Shown piece after piece: positions 7,136 to 14,170 of a stretch of DNA of 28,940 nt. The notes beneath the pieces were generated by a model. The model made no database searches. It was not told the DNA's origin and saw nothing but the letters and a program-made list of their open reading frames with translations. The number at the start of each line of letters is the position of its first letter. Position 1 is the stretch's first letter. The position numbers and the translations under genes were made by a program. The DNA comes from an uncultured Spartobacteria bacterium (GTDB taxonomy: Bacteria; Verrucomicrobiota; Verrucomicrobiia; Chthoniobacterales; JAATET01), in the NCBI GenBank assembly GCA_937901895.1, contig CALGTD010000076.1, positions 1 to 28,940 of the forward strand. The letters run 5' to 3'.

Positions 7136-7576
7136 ATGTGGTTTGTTTATGCGCTTTCGGCGGCAGTCATCTGGGGCTTGAGTTATGCGGCAAGTGGACG
7201 CGCGATCGAGCGCGGCGTCTCCCCCCTCGTCTTCTTTACGATCTACGCGGCGGTGGGAACCGTGATGGGCCTCTGCGCGCTGACCGCCACCGGGAAACTT
7301 GCAAACATTCCCTCCGAGTTGCGAAGCGTCGGGAGTGACTGGGGATGGCTCGCGATCGCCGTCGTCACGTCGGGCATCGGCGCGCTGCTCATTTACATGG
7401 CCATCGGAGAAAAAAATGCGACGCTCGCCTCGCTGATCGAGATTTCCTATCCGGTCTTCGTGGCGTTCTTCGCCTGGCTGTTGTTTCGTGAAACGCAGTT
7501 CAACCTCTCGACCGTCATCGGTGCTGTGATGATCATCGGCGGCGTGACCGTCGTGTATCTCGGCAGCGGCGACTGA
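7136..7576 (+). CDS. Single-domain EamA (DMT superfamily) transporter
   Basis: A 146-residue, very hydrophobic protein made of one EamA domain of about five helices, half the size of the usual ten-helix drug/metabolite transporters. It begins MWFVYALSAAVIWGLSYAASG and ends in the typical EamA finish, LIEISYPVFVAFFAWLLFRE followed by a last helix and VVYLGSGD. Short EamA-type proteins normally act as dimers. Some, such as ArnE/ArnF, flip polyprenyl-phosphate sugars across the inner membrane. Lying directly after a GT2 and a GT-C-like gene it may be the flippase of that set, though it could equally export a small metabolite. Its TGA stop overlaps the ATG of the ligand-gated channel gene by one base (TGATG), suggesting coupled translation. 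Confidence 0.88.
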   Translation: MWFVYALSAAVIWGLSYAASGRAIERGVSPLVFFTIYAAVGTVMGLCALTATGKLANIPSELRSVGSDWGWLAIAVVTSGIGALLIYMAIGEKNATLASLIEISYPVFVAFFAWLLFRETQFNLSTVIGAVMIIGGVTVVYLGSGD

Positions 7577-8631
7577 TGAAACGCACATTGCCGGCTCTCG
7601 CCGTCTGGCTTTGCATGATTGGCGCCGCAGCGGCCGCCTTTCAACCGGATGCGTCACGCCGGCTCGTCGATCTTCCACCGCGCACGGCCGGGCCTGTGCC
7701 CGTTTCGATCGATTTCTTCCTACTGGATGTCGACGACATCGACGGCTCGAACGAGACCTTCGCAGCCGCACTCTACCTCAGCATGAAATGGACGGATCCC
7801 CGGCTCGCATTCGATCCGGCGGAATTTGGCTCCGACCGTGTGATCTATCCCGGCCCCGCTGCCGCCGAGCAGCTCGGCCAGATCTGGTCACCCGCCGTTG
7901 ACGTGGAGAACCTCGTAGGCGCCCCGGAAACGCTGGACGAATGCCTCACCATCATGGCCGACGGCACGGTCGAATACGAACGACGTCTGAGCGGCGTGTT
8001 CTCGTCGGAGATGGAGTTGAGCCGCTACCCGTTCGACCGGCAGGTGCTGCAGGTGCGGCTCGAGAGCTTCATGTGGAATTCCTCGGATCTGCAGCTCGTC
8101 GTGAACGACGGCTCGTCGTCCGGGCAGCCAAGCAATGTGAGCGAATCGCTGAACATTCGCGGCTGGAACATGGTGTCGTTTGGCGTCGAGGTGAACAGCC
8201 ACCTTTATCCCACCGGCGACAGCTACTCGCGATTCGTCTCGCACATGGTGGTGGACCGCGATCCGTGGTTCTGCATCTGGGCGGTGATCCTCCCTCTGGT
8301 CCTCGTCACGTTCTTTGCCCTCACCTGCTTTTTCTGGGATCAGGAGGTGCTTTCCGAGCGCATTGCCCTCGCCCTCTATGCAATGCTCACCGTCACCGCG
8401 CAGAGCCTCGTGGTCGCCGACGAACTGCCGAAGATTTCGTATTTCACGCGCGTCGACTACGCGTTTTTCCTCACCTACGCGGTGCTGCTCGCCGTGACGG
8501 TGGAGAGCCTCATCGCGAAGTCCGTGAACGAGCGCGACCGCCTGCTGGCGGACCGGATCGACGCAAACTCCGCCCGGGTCGTCGCCACCATCTACGTGGT
8601 CGGAATGGCCGTCATTTTCTTCGTTCTCTGA
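7576..8631 (+). CDS. Pentameric ligand-gated ion channel (ELIC/GLIC-like Cys-loop homologue)
   Basis: A bacterial relative of the nicotinic receptor family, 351 residues. A Sec signal peptide (residues 1-21) precedes a beta-rich extracellular ligand-binding domain. This holds the conserved loop motif YPFDRQVL (Tyr151-Pro-Phe-Asp154) without the flanking disulfide cysteines, as in other prokaryotic members. Four membrane helices follow: M1 (WAVILPLVLVTFFALTCFFW), pore helix M2, M3 after a short LPKISYFTRVDYAFF loop, and C-terminal M4. There is no large M3-M4 cytoplasmic domain, again prokaryote-like. M2 aligns without gaps to ELIC: Glu261 at -1', Arg262 at 0', Tyr268 at 6', Leu271 at 9'. The -1' Glu and 9' Leu predict a cation-selective channel with a hydrophobic gate. 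The ligand is unknown. Start overlap with EamA and a 59-bp gap to the histidine kinase place it mid-operon. Confidence 0.92.
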   Translation: MKRTLPALAVWLCMIGAAAAAFQPDASRRLVDLPPRTAGPVPVSIDFFLLDVDDIDGSNETFAAALYLSMKWTDPRLAFDPAEFGSDRVIYPGPAAAEQLGQIWSPAVDVENLVGAPETLDECLTIMADGTVEYERRLSGVFSSEMELSRYPFDRQVLQVRLESFMWNSSDLQLVVNDGSSSGQPSNVSESLNIRGWNMVSFGVEVNSHLYPTGDSYSRFVSHMVVDRDPWFCIWAVILPLVLVTFFALTCFFWDQEVLSERIALALYAMLTVTAQSLVVADELPKISYFTRVDYAFFLTYAVLLAVTVESLIAKSVNERDRLLADRIDANSARVVATIYVVGMAVIFFVL

Positions 8632-8690
8632 GCCCCCGTCGCACTTATCGCCGTGACGATTAACCGGGGAAAGGCGACACTTCCATTGGC

Positions 8691-10814
8691 TTGAACCCTC
8701 CTTCGAACAGCGATCTCCCGCGCGTGGAAGCCAACATCCGTCCCGGTTCGATCTGGCGGGCCGCGGTCCGGACCGCACTCCTCGCGGCGACCTATTTCTC
8801 CGCGGGATGGCTTGGGTTGCTGCTGGCGCCTCCGGATTTGAAGATCAGCCTCATCTGGCTGCCGACCGGCATCGCGACGGCGGCGCTTCTGCGGTGGGGC
8901 CTGCGCTACTGGCCGGGGGTGACCCTCGGCGCGCTCGTGCTGCTCAACCATTCGTTCCCGGTCACAGGAATACTCGGAATGTCGGTGGTCGTGGGGCAAA
9001 CCCTCGCCCCGCTTGCGGCGGCGGCGCTCCTGCGACGGGCGGGATTCCACTGCGAGTTCGACCGCCGTCGCGACATCGTGCTCGTCGTGGCAGCCGGGCT
9101 GGCGGGCATGACGATCTCTGCCACCTGCGGCACTTTTTCGCTGCTGAAGGCCGGCCTCATGCAACCCGGTGACCTGGGGTCGAACTGGCTCACGTGGTGG
9201 CTCGGCGATGTGATGGGCGTGCTTGTCGCGGGGCCTATCCTGCTCTCGATCTCCAGGTCGAGCTGGCGGACGCTGGAGCGAAAGGGCGAATTTGCAACGT
9301 GGGGTCTCGTGGCCGCCGCCTCCATGGGAATCATCTTCTTTCTTCCCTCGACGCCGGGCGTGGCAAAGCTCCCGCTGGTCTTCATTCCCCTGTTGCTGAC
9401 CGTGTGGTCCGCACTCCGGCTCGGGGAGGTCGCAACATCGCTTGCAGTGTTCGCAGTCGCAGTGGTGGCATCCGCCGGACTCGCTGCCGGCCGTGGACCA
9501 TTCCTGCAGCCCGGAGTGCTGGAGGGTGTCTTCCTGCTGTGGACCTATACCGGAACGATGGCGGTGCTGAGCCTGATGATCACGGGCATCGAGATCAACC
9601 GCCGCGATGCCGAGCGCCAACTGGCGGCGACCAACGCGGAGCTGCGCGAGGCCATGGCCCGGGCGCAGGACGCAAATAACGCGAAGAGCGCCTTCCTGGC
9701 GAACGTCAGTCACGAAATCCGCACTCCGATGAACGGCATCCTCGGAATGACCGATCTCCTCCTCAACTCCGCTCTCACCCCGCACCAGCGCGAATGCGCG
9801 GAGGTCGTGCGATCGAGCGGCAGCACCTTGCTGCGGCTTCTCAACGACATCCTCGATCTCTCGAAGATCGACGCCGGAAAGGTGGATCTCGTCCGCGTTG
9901 ATTTCGATCTCCATGCCATCGCCGGCGAGAGCATCCGCCTTGCATCGTCCGGCCTTGGCGAGCGCATCGACCTGCGCCTGGAAATCGATCCCGATGTTCC
10001 CCGCGTCGTGCGTGGTGATCCCGACCGGCTCCGGCAGGTTCTCGACAATCTCCTCGGAAACTCCGTGAAGTTCACCACGAACGGGCACGTAACGCTTCGG
10101 ATCCATGCCACGGGATCACCGTGGAGGATGGCCTTCGAGATCGAGGACACCGGCGAAGGCATCCCGCCAGGGCGCATCGACGAGCTGTTTCAACCCTTCG
10201 TGCAGGCGGACAATTCGACCACCCGGCGTTTTGGAGGCACCGGCCTTGGGTTGGTAATTTCCCGCCGGCTCGTGGAACTCATGGGAGGAACGATCAACGT
10301 GGAGAGCGAACTCGGCAGGGGCTCGACCTTCCGGTTCACCGTCCAGTTCGCCGAGCCGGAGAACGCTCCGCCGTCCAATGATTCCTCCTACCGCATCGAC
10401 CCTCTGCTCCCCGGCCGGCGATCCGCCCGGATTCTGCTCGTCGAGGACAACCCGGTAAACCAGAAGGTCGCCCTCCTGCAACTCGAGCGACTCGGATGCC
10501 ACGCCGATGTCGCCGGCGACGGGCAACAGGCACTCGCGAAACTTGCCGAAAGGAAATACGACCTCGTGTTGATGGACTGCCAGATGCCGGTGATGGACGG
10601 CTACACGGCAACCCGGGCCATCCGGGCGGGACAAACACCTGGAGTGCCCACGGACATCCCAGTCGTCGCGCTCACGGCCAATGCGATGACCGCAGACCTC
10701 CAGCTGTGCAGGGAAGCCGGGATGAACGATTGGATCACCAAGCCCGTGAAGCTCGAGACGCTGGCCGGCATTCTCGAACGCTTTCTTCCGGATCCGAAAT
10801 CCGCGACGTCCTGA
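8691..10814 (+). CDS. MASE1-domain hybrid sensor histidine kinase/response regulator
   Basis: A 707-residue membrane sensor kinase. The first 295 or so residues carry about eight hydrophobic helices of MASE1 type (SLIWLPTGIATAALLRWG is characteristic). A short coiled linker (RRDAERQLAATNAELREAM) leads to the phosphoacceptor H-box FLANVSHEIRTPMN (His341). The ATPase motifs follow: an N-box DNLLGNSVKF, G1 DTGEGIPPG and G2 FGGTGLGLVISRR. A C-terminal receiver domain has RILLVEDNPVNQK, phosphoacceptor Asp629 in LVLMDCQMPVMDG, and the conserved KP near the end. There is no histidine phosphotransfer domain, so the phosphate must pass to an HPt protein coded elsewhere. TTG 8691 is the likely start, with GGGGAAAGG 16 bp upstream; GTG 8724 is an alternative. 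It converges with the TerC gene, 20 bp apart. Confidence 0.93.
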   Translation: MNPPSNSDLPRVEANIRPGSIWRAAVRTALLAATYFSAGWLGLLLAPPDLKISLIWLPTGIATAALLRWGLRYWPGVTLGALVLLNHSFPVTGILGMSVVVGQTLAPLAAAALLRRAGFHCEFDRRRDIVLVVAAGLAGMTISATCGTFSLLKAGLMQPGDLGSNWLTWWLGDVMGVLVAGPILLSISRSSWRTLERKGEFATWGLVAAASMGIIFFLPSTPGVAKLPLVFIPLLLTVWSALRLGEVATSLAVFAVAVVASAGLAAGRGPFLQPGVLEGVFLLWTYTGTMAVLSLMITGIEINRRDAERQLAATNAELREAMARAQDANNAKSAFLANVSHEIRTPMNGILGMTDLLLNSALTPHQRECAEVVRSSGSTLLRLLNDILDLSKIDAGKVDLVRVDFDLHAIAGESIRLASSGLGERIDLRLEIDPDVPRVVRGDPDRLRQVLDNLLGNSVKFTTNGHVTLRIHATGSPWRMAFEIEDTGEGIPPGRIDELFQPFVQADNSTTRRFGGTGLGLVISRRLVELMGGTINVESELGRGSTFRFTVQFAEPENAPPSNDSSYRIDPLLPGRRSARILLVEDNPVNQKVALLQLERLGCHADVAGDGQQALAKLAERKYDLVLMDCQMPVMDGYTATRAIRAGQTPGVPTDIPVVALTANAMTADLQLCREAGMNDWITKPVKLETLAGILERFLPDPKSATS

Positions 10815-10834
10815 CGGTTCGGGACGGTTGCCGA

Positions 10835-11815
10835 CTACTGCCCCGGGTCCCCGGGCTTCGCGTCGAGCGGCTTCTTTTCCTCCTTCTTCGGGAAGGTCAG
10901 CGATGCGACCACCGAGGCGACGAGCAGCGAGCCGACGACGATGAGCGATTGCGCGGTCGAAATGTGGAATGGCGTGCTCGACAGCAGCATCTTCGCGCCG
11001 ATGAAAATGAGGATGGCCGACAATCCGTAATGCAGAAAACGGAAGAGCGGCAGAATGCCCGCGAGCGCAAAATAAAGAGCGCGAAGTCCGATGATGGCAA
11101 AGACGTTTGACGTGAAAACGATGAACGGGTCCGTCGTGACTGCGAGCACCGCGGGAATCGAGTCCACGGCGAATACAAGATCCGTCGTCTCAATCATGAT
11201 CAGCACGAGGAACAGCGGCGTGGCCATGCGACGCCCGGCCTCGAGAACAAAGAACTTCTGCTCGCGGAACGTGGCCGTCACGGGAAGAACCCGCCGGAAG
11301 AATTTCAAAACCGGGTTCTTCTCGGGATCGATGTCGTCCTTGTCATCGCGCATCATCTTGATGCCGCCGTAAATCAGGACCGCCGCGAAGATGTAGATCA
11401 CCCAGTGGAAGCGCTCGACGAGCGCGATGCCGGCAAAGATGAGGATGGCGCGCATCACCAGCGCTCCGAGGATTCCCCAGAAAAGCACGCGCGGCTGGTA
11501 GATCGGCTCCACGCGGAAATACCGGAAGACGAGCGCGAAGACGAAGACGTTGTCGATGCTCAGCGCAATTTCGACGAGATATCCGGTGAGAAACTCCAGT
11601 CCCGCCTGATGCCGCAGCGCCAGATCGTCATAACTTCCGACCCAGCCGAGATAAATGCCGAGGCAGAACAACAACGCGAGTCCGACGCGCAGAGCCGTCG
11701 CAGCAAGGGCCTCGCGAAGCGAAAGCACGTGCACGCTGCGTTGAAAGATCCCGAGATCCAGCGCGAGCAGGATGGCTACGATCCCCAGGAAAAACGCCCA
11801 CCAATACCATTCCAT
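10835..11815 (-). CDS. TerC family integral membrane protein
   Basis: A 326-residue protein with about eight to nine membrane helices. The TerC/Alx signature acidic helices are clear: EIALSIDNVFVFALVF and, after a charged cytoplasmic loop (DDKDDIDPEKNPVLKFFRR), IETTDLVFAVDSIPAVLAV. The Asp residues in these segments are thought to handle metal ions. TerC/Alx proteins have been tied to tellurite resistance, manganese export and metal loading of exported enzymes; nothing here decides among these. The C-terminus is a short Lys/Glu/Pro tail. ATG 11815 has a good Shine-Dalgarno (GAGGG) 8 bp upstream. It is the last gene of a minus-strand run, 25 bp after the aminotransferase gene. Confidence 0.94.
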   Translation of the reverse strand: MEWYWWAFFLGIVAILLALDLGIFQRSVHVLSLREALAATALRVGLALLFCLGIYLGWVGSYDDLALRHQAGLEFLTGYLVEIALSIDNVFVFALVFRYFRVEPIYQPRVLFWGILGALVMRAILIFAGIALVERFHWVIYIFAAVLIYGGIKMMRDDKDDIDPEKNPVLKFFRRVLPVTATFREQKFFVLEAGRRMATPLFLVLIMIETTDLVFAVDSIPAVLAVTTDPFIVFTSNVFAIIGLRALYFALAGILPLFRFLHYGLSAILIFIGAKMLLSSTPFHISTAQSLIVVGSLLVASVVASLTFPKKEEKKPLDAKPGDPGQ

Positions 11816-11840
11816 AAATCAATCCCTCGCTGGGAGGCGG

Positions 11841-12959
11841 TCAGTTTGCATTCTCGCTGAGAATCTGTCCCAGCGCATTGAGGGCAATTTCCACGCTGTC
11901 GGACGTGGAGGACTCTCCCATCAGCCCGATGCGCCACACCCTGCCCTTGAGCGGACCAAGCCCGGCTCCGATCTCGATCCCGAAGTCGTTCAGCATTCGC
12001 GCACGCACGGCCGCCTCGTCGACGCCGTCCGGCACACGGACGGAGTTGAGCTGCCAGAGTTGATGACCCGGTTGCGAGGCCAGTTCGAGGCCAAGCTCCG
12101 CAAGCCCCTCCTTCAGTCGCAGATGATTCCGCTCATGCCGTGCGAAGCGGGCTTCCAGTCCCTCCTCGAGCACGAGCCGCAGCGCCTCATGGAGGGCATA
12201 GTTCATCGAGATCGGCGCCGTGTGGTGATACACGCGCTCAGCTCCCCAGTAGGACGCGAGGAGATTCACGTCGAGATACCAGCTCTGGACCTTCGTGCGG
12301 CGGGTGGTTGCAATCTCCAGCGCCCGCTCGCTCAGGGAAACCGGTGCAAGCCCGGGCGGGCAGCTCAGACACTTCTGCGTGCCGCTGTAGACCGCGTCCA
12401 CGTCCCATTCGTCGATCTCGACCGGACAACCGCCCAGCGACGTCACCGTATCGACAAGCATCAACGCTCCCGCCTCGTGCGCAATGCGCGAAATCTCGGG
12501 AATCGGCGTGAGCGCTCCGGTGGAGGTTTCGGCATGAACGACTGCAACGAGCTTCGGCTTGCGACCATCGACCGCGGCGGCGATTTGCGCGGGCTCGATG
12601 ATCCTGCCCCATTCCGACTCAACGCGGATCACCTTTGCCCCACAGCGCTCGGCGACATCCGCCATGCGACCGCCGAACACACCATTGATGCCGACCACGA
12701 CCTCATCGCCGGGTTCGACGAGATTCGCGAAACAAAATTCCATGCCCGCGCTGCCTGTGCCGCTCACGGGAAAGGTCATCCGGTTCTCCGTTCGAAACAC
12801 GGCGCGAAGCATCGCCTTGATCTCGTCCATCATTCCCACGAAAGCGGGATCGAGATGCCCGACGAGCGGCTTTGACATCGCCTCCAGCACGGATGGAGCG
12901 ACCATGCTTGGACCGGGTCCCAGAAGGAGACGGGAAGGCGGTTGGAACGCTTCGTTCAT
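11841..12959 (-). CDS. Class V PLP-dependent aminotransferase (alanine-glyoxylate/serine-pyruvate type)
   Basis: A 372-residue fold-type I PLP enzyme. The N-terminus RLLLGPGPSMVAPSVLEAM and the next LVGHLDPAF are hallmarks of the alanine-glyoxylate / serine-glyoxylate / phosphonate aminotransferase group. Gly-rich VSGTGSAGME (65-73) binds the cofactor phosphate, Asp170 in LMLVDTVTS pairs with the pyridine nitrogen, and Lys196 in YSGTQKCLSCPPG is the Schiff-base lysine. It probably transaminates glyoxylate or pyruvate with alanine or serine in the cytoplasm; exact substrates cannot be read from sequence. ATG 12959 (MNEAFQPPSR) is chosen since the extension upstream is low-complexity and overlaps the HdeD gene stop. 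It sits between the HdeD-like and TerC genes on the same strand. Confidence 0.93.
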   Translation of the reverse strand: MNEAFQPPSRLLLGPGPSMVAPSVLEAMSKPLVGHLDPAFVGMMDEIKAMLRAVFRTENRMTFPVSGTGSAGMEFCFANLVEPGDEVVVGINGVFGGRMADVAERCGAKVIRVESEWGRIIEPAQIAAAVDGRKPKLVAVVHAETSTGALTPIPEISRIAHEAGALMLVDTVTSLGGCPVEIDEWDVDAVYSGTQKCLSCPPGLAPVSLSERALEIATTRRTKVQSWYLDVNLLASYWGAERVYHHTAPISMNYALHEALRLVLEEGLEARFARHERNHLRLKEGLAELGLELASQPGHQLWQLNSVRVPDGVDEAAVRARMLNDFGIEIGAGLGPLKGRVWRIGLMGESSTSDSVEIALNALGQILSENAN

Positions 12960-13020
12960 CCCGCAAAAGCTCCCACCTCGGCTCCCGAATTGCAACGCCC
13001 CGCTTCGCCCCTCCGGGTGT

Positions 13021-13566
13021 TTACGCGGATTTTCCCGCACCGGCCGCGAGGCCCAGCAACGACACGCCGTAGAAGATCGAGTTGATTCCGTAAAGCAGTC
13101 CGATCACCCACGCGGCAGTGCCCGGGAATCCGGAAAGAATCATCCCGCCAAGAACCAGCGCAACGATGCCGTTGATTAGAACGAGAAACCACGCCTTGTT
13201 CGAGCGCATCGCGAAAGCCGACACGAGAAACGTGATGCCTTCCGCAAAGAAGAAGGCCGCCAGGACGACGGTGAGCGCGAGCACGCCCTGCGCGATATAG
13301 ACCAGCATTGCGAGGCCGGCGACGACGCGGATGATCGCCAGGACGGTCGTTGCAACCCGGTGGCCCGTGGTTTCGCCAAACAGAACGCCACCGATGGAAA
13401 ACACCCCGGTTGCGATAAGGACAATGCCGATCACCTGTTCGATCGCGACCGTCATCACATACGGAAACGCGATCGCGAAGAAACCGACGAGCAGGGAGAA
13501 GATGCCGAAGAACGAAAGCCAGCCGCGGCTCTTCGTCGGGAGGGTGGAAATAGGGGCGTCCGCCAT
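13021..13566 (-). CDS. HdeD family (DUF308) membrane protein
   Basis: A 181-residue protein with six hydrophobic helices in three pairs and a short polar N-terminus. The repeats of the DUF308/HdeD family show as FFGIFSLLVGFFAIAFP, GIVLIATGVFSIGG and NGIVALVLGGMILSGFPGTA. E. coli HdeD is an inner-membrane protein connected with acid resistance at high cell density; its biochemical action is not known, and no acid-resistance partners are visible here. The gene lies 51 bp after the lipocalin gene and 61 bp before the aminotransferase gene, all minus strand, so cotranscription is likely. Confidence 0.9.
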   Translation of the reverse strand: MADAPISTLPTKSRGWLSFFGIFSLLVGFFAIAFPYVMTVAIEQVIGIVLIATGVFSIGGVLFGETTGHRVATTVLAIIRVVAGLAMLVYIAQGVLALTVVLAAFFFAEGITFLVSAFAMRSNKAWFLVLINGIVALVLGGMILSGFPGTAAWVIGLLYGINSIFYGVSLLGLAAGAGKSA

Positions 13567-13617
13567 GCCGGAAGGCTAGGCAGTGACATGCCCTCCCGTC
13601 AAAGCGAAGATCGCCAT

Positions 13618-14148
13618 TCACGGAGAGGGACGCGTGTTTTGCGGCGTGCGCTCGAACTGCGCCGCGTCGTAACCGAGGGCCACCGCACGCGCGACAATCC
13701 GATTGTAGAGCGCATCGTCCATCGTCGGCATCCGGGAGAGAATCCAGAGATACTTTCGCGAAGGATGTCCGACGAGCGACCACTGGTAGTCCGTCTCGTC
13801 GAGCGCGAGAACCCAGTAATCACCGGTCGCAAAAGGAACGCCGAAGTTCACACGCAGTTTCGCATTGCGGGAACCGGGCACTGGCTTTGCCTTCGCGACC
13901 GCCTGCTCGGGGCTTCCGTCTTCCCGCACGCAGCGATTGACGACGCGGATCGAACCATCCGGCTGCGCGGTGTATTCGGCGGTTACGTTTCCTGCGCAGT
14001 GGCGTTGGAACGAATTGGGCACCCGCGCGATCTCATACCAACGCCCCTGATACCGATCGAGGTCCACGCCTGCGACCGTCGACAGGTCGGATCGCGACGC
14101 GCAGCCGGCAAGGCTGAAAATGACACCAAGGGCGATTGCGGTTTTCAT
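13618..14148 (-). CDS. Lipocalin family (Blc-like) outer-membrane lipoprotein
   Basis: A 176-residue bacterial lipocalin. The N-terminus MKTAIALGVIFSLAGC is a lipoprotein signal peptide with the lipobox Cys at residue 16. The lipocalin GxW motif follows at 35-37 in YQGRWYEIARVPNSFQ. Later strands read GDYWVLALDETDYQWSLVGHPSRKYLWILSR, given here as adjoining pieces, typical of Blc. Such proteins bind fatty acids or lysophospholipids and sit on the inner face of the outer membrane; the mature N-terminus has Ala-Ser after Cys, consistent with outer-membrane sorting. ATG 14148 gives the ideal signal peptide; an ATG at 14172 would add eight residues. It diverges from the OppA-like gene with about 22 bp between starts and heads a minus-strand run with HdeD, aminotransferase and TerC. 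Confidence 0.93.
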   Translation of the reverse strand: MKTAIALGVIFSLAGCASRSDLSTVAGVDLDRYQGRWYEIARVPNSFQRHCAGNVTAEYTAQPDGSIRVVNRCVREDGSPEQAVAKAKPVPGSRNAKLRVNFGVPFATGDYWVLALDETDYQWSLVGHPSRKYLWILSRMPTMDDALYNRIVARAVALGYDAAQFERTPQNTRPSP

Positions 14149-14170
14149 GACATGCACGTATTGGATTCGC

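Noticed and set aside
5840..7771. Open frame of about 640 codons on the minus strand
   Set aside because: Its translation is Arg/His/Glu-rich with no family motif and it lies antisense to the GT-C-like and EamA genes; typical of GC-rich antisense frames.
10842..10855. Paired CCCGGG hairpin at the HK/TerC junction
   Set aside because: It lies within the TerC coding end, has no T-tract on either side, and short CCCGGG palindromes are common at this GC content.
13573..13602. Minus-strand TTGACG and TAGCCT with 18-bp spacing upstream of the HdeD gene
   Set aside because: The -10 match is weak and would put the transcript start at the ATG itself; the gene is more simply read through from the lipocalin gene.
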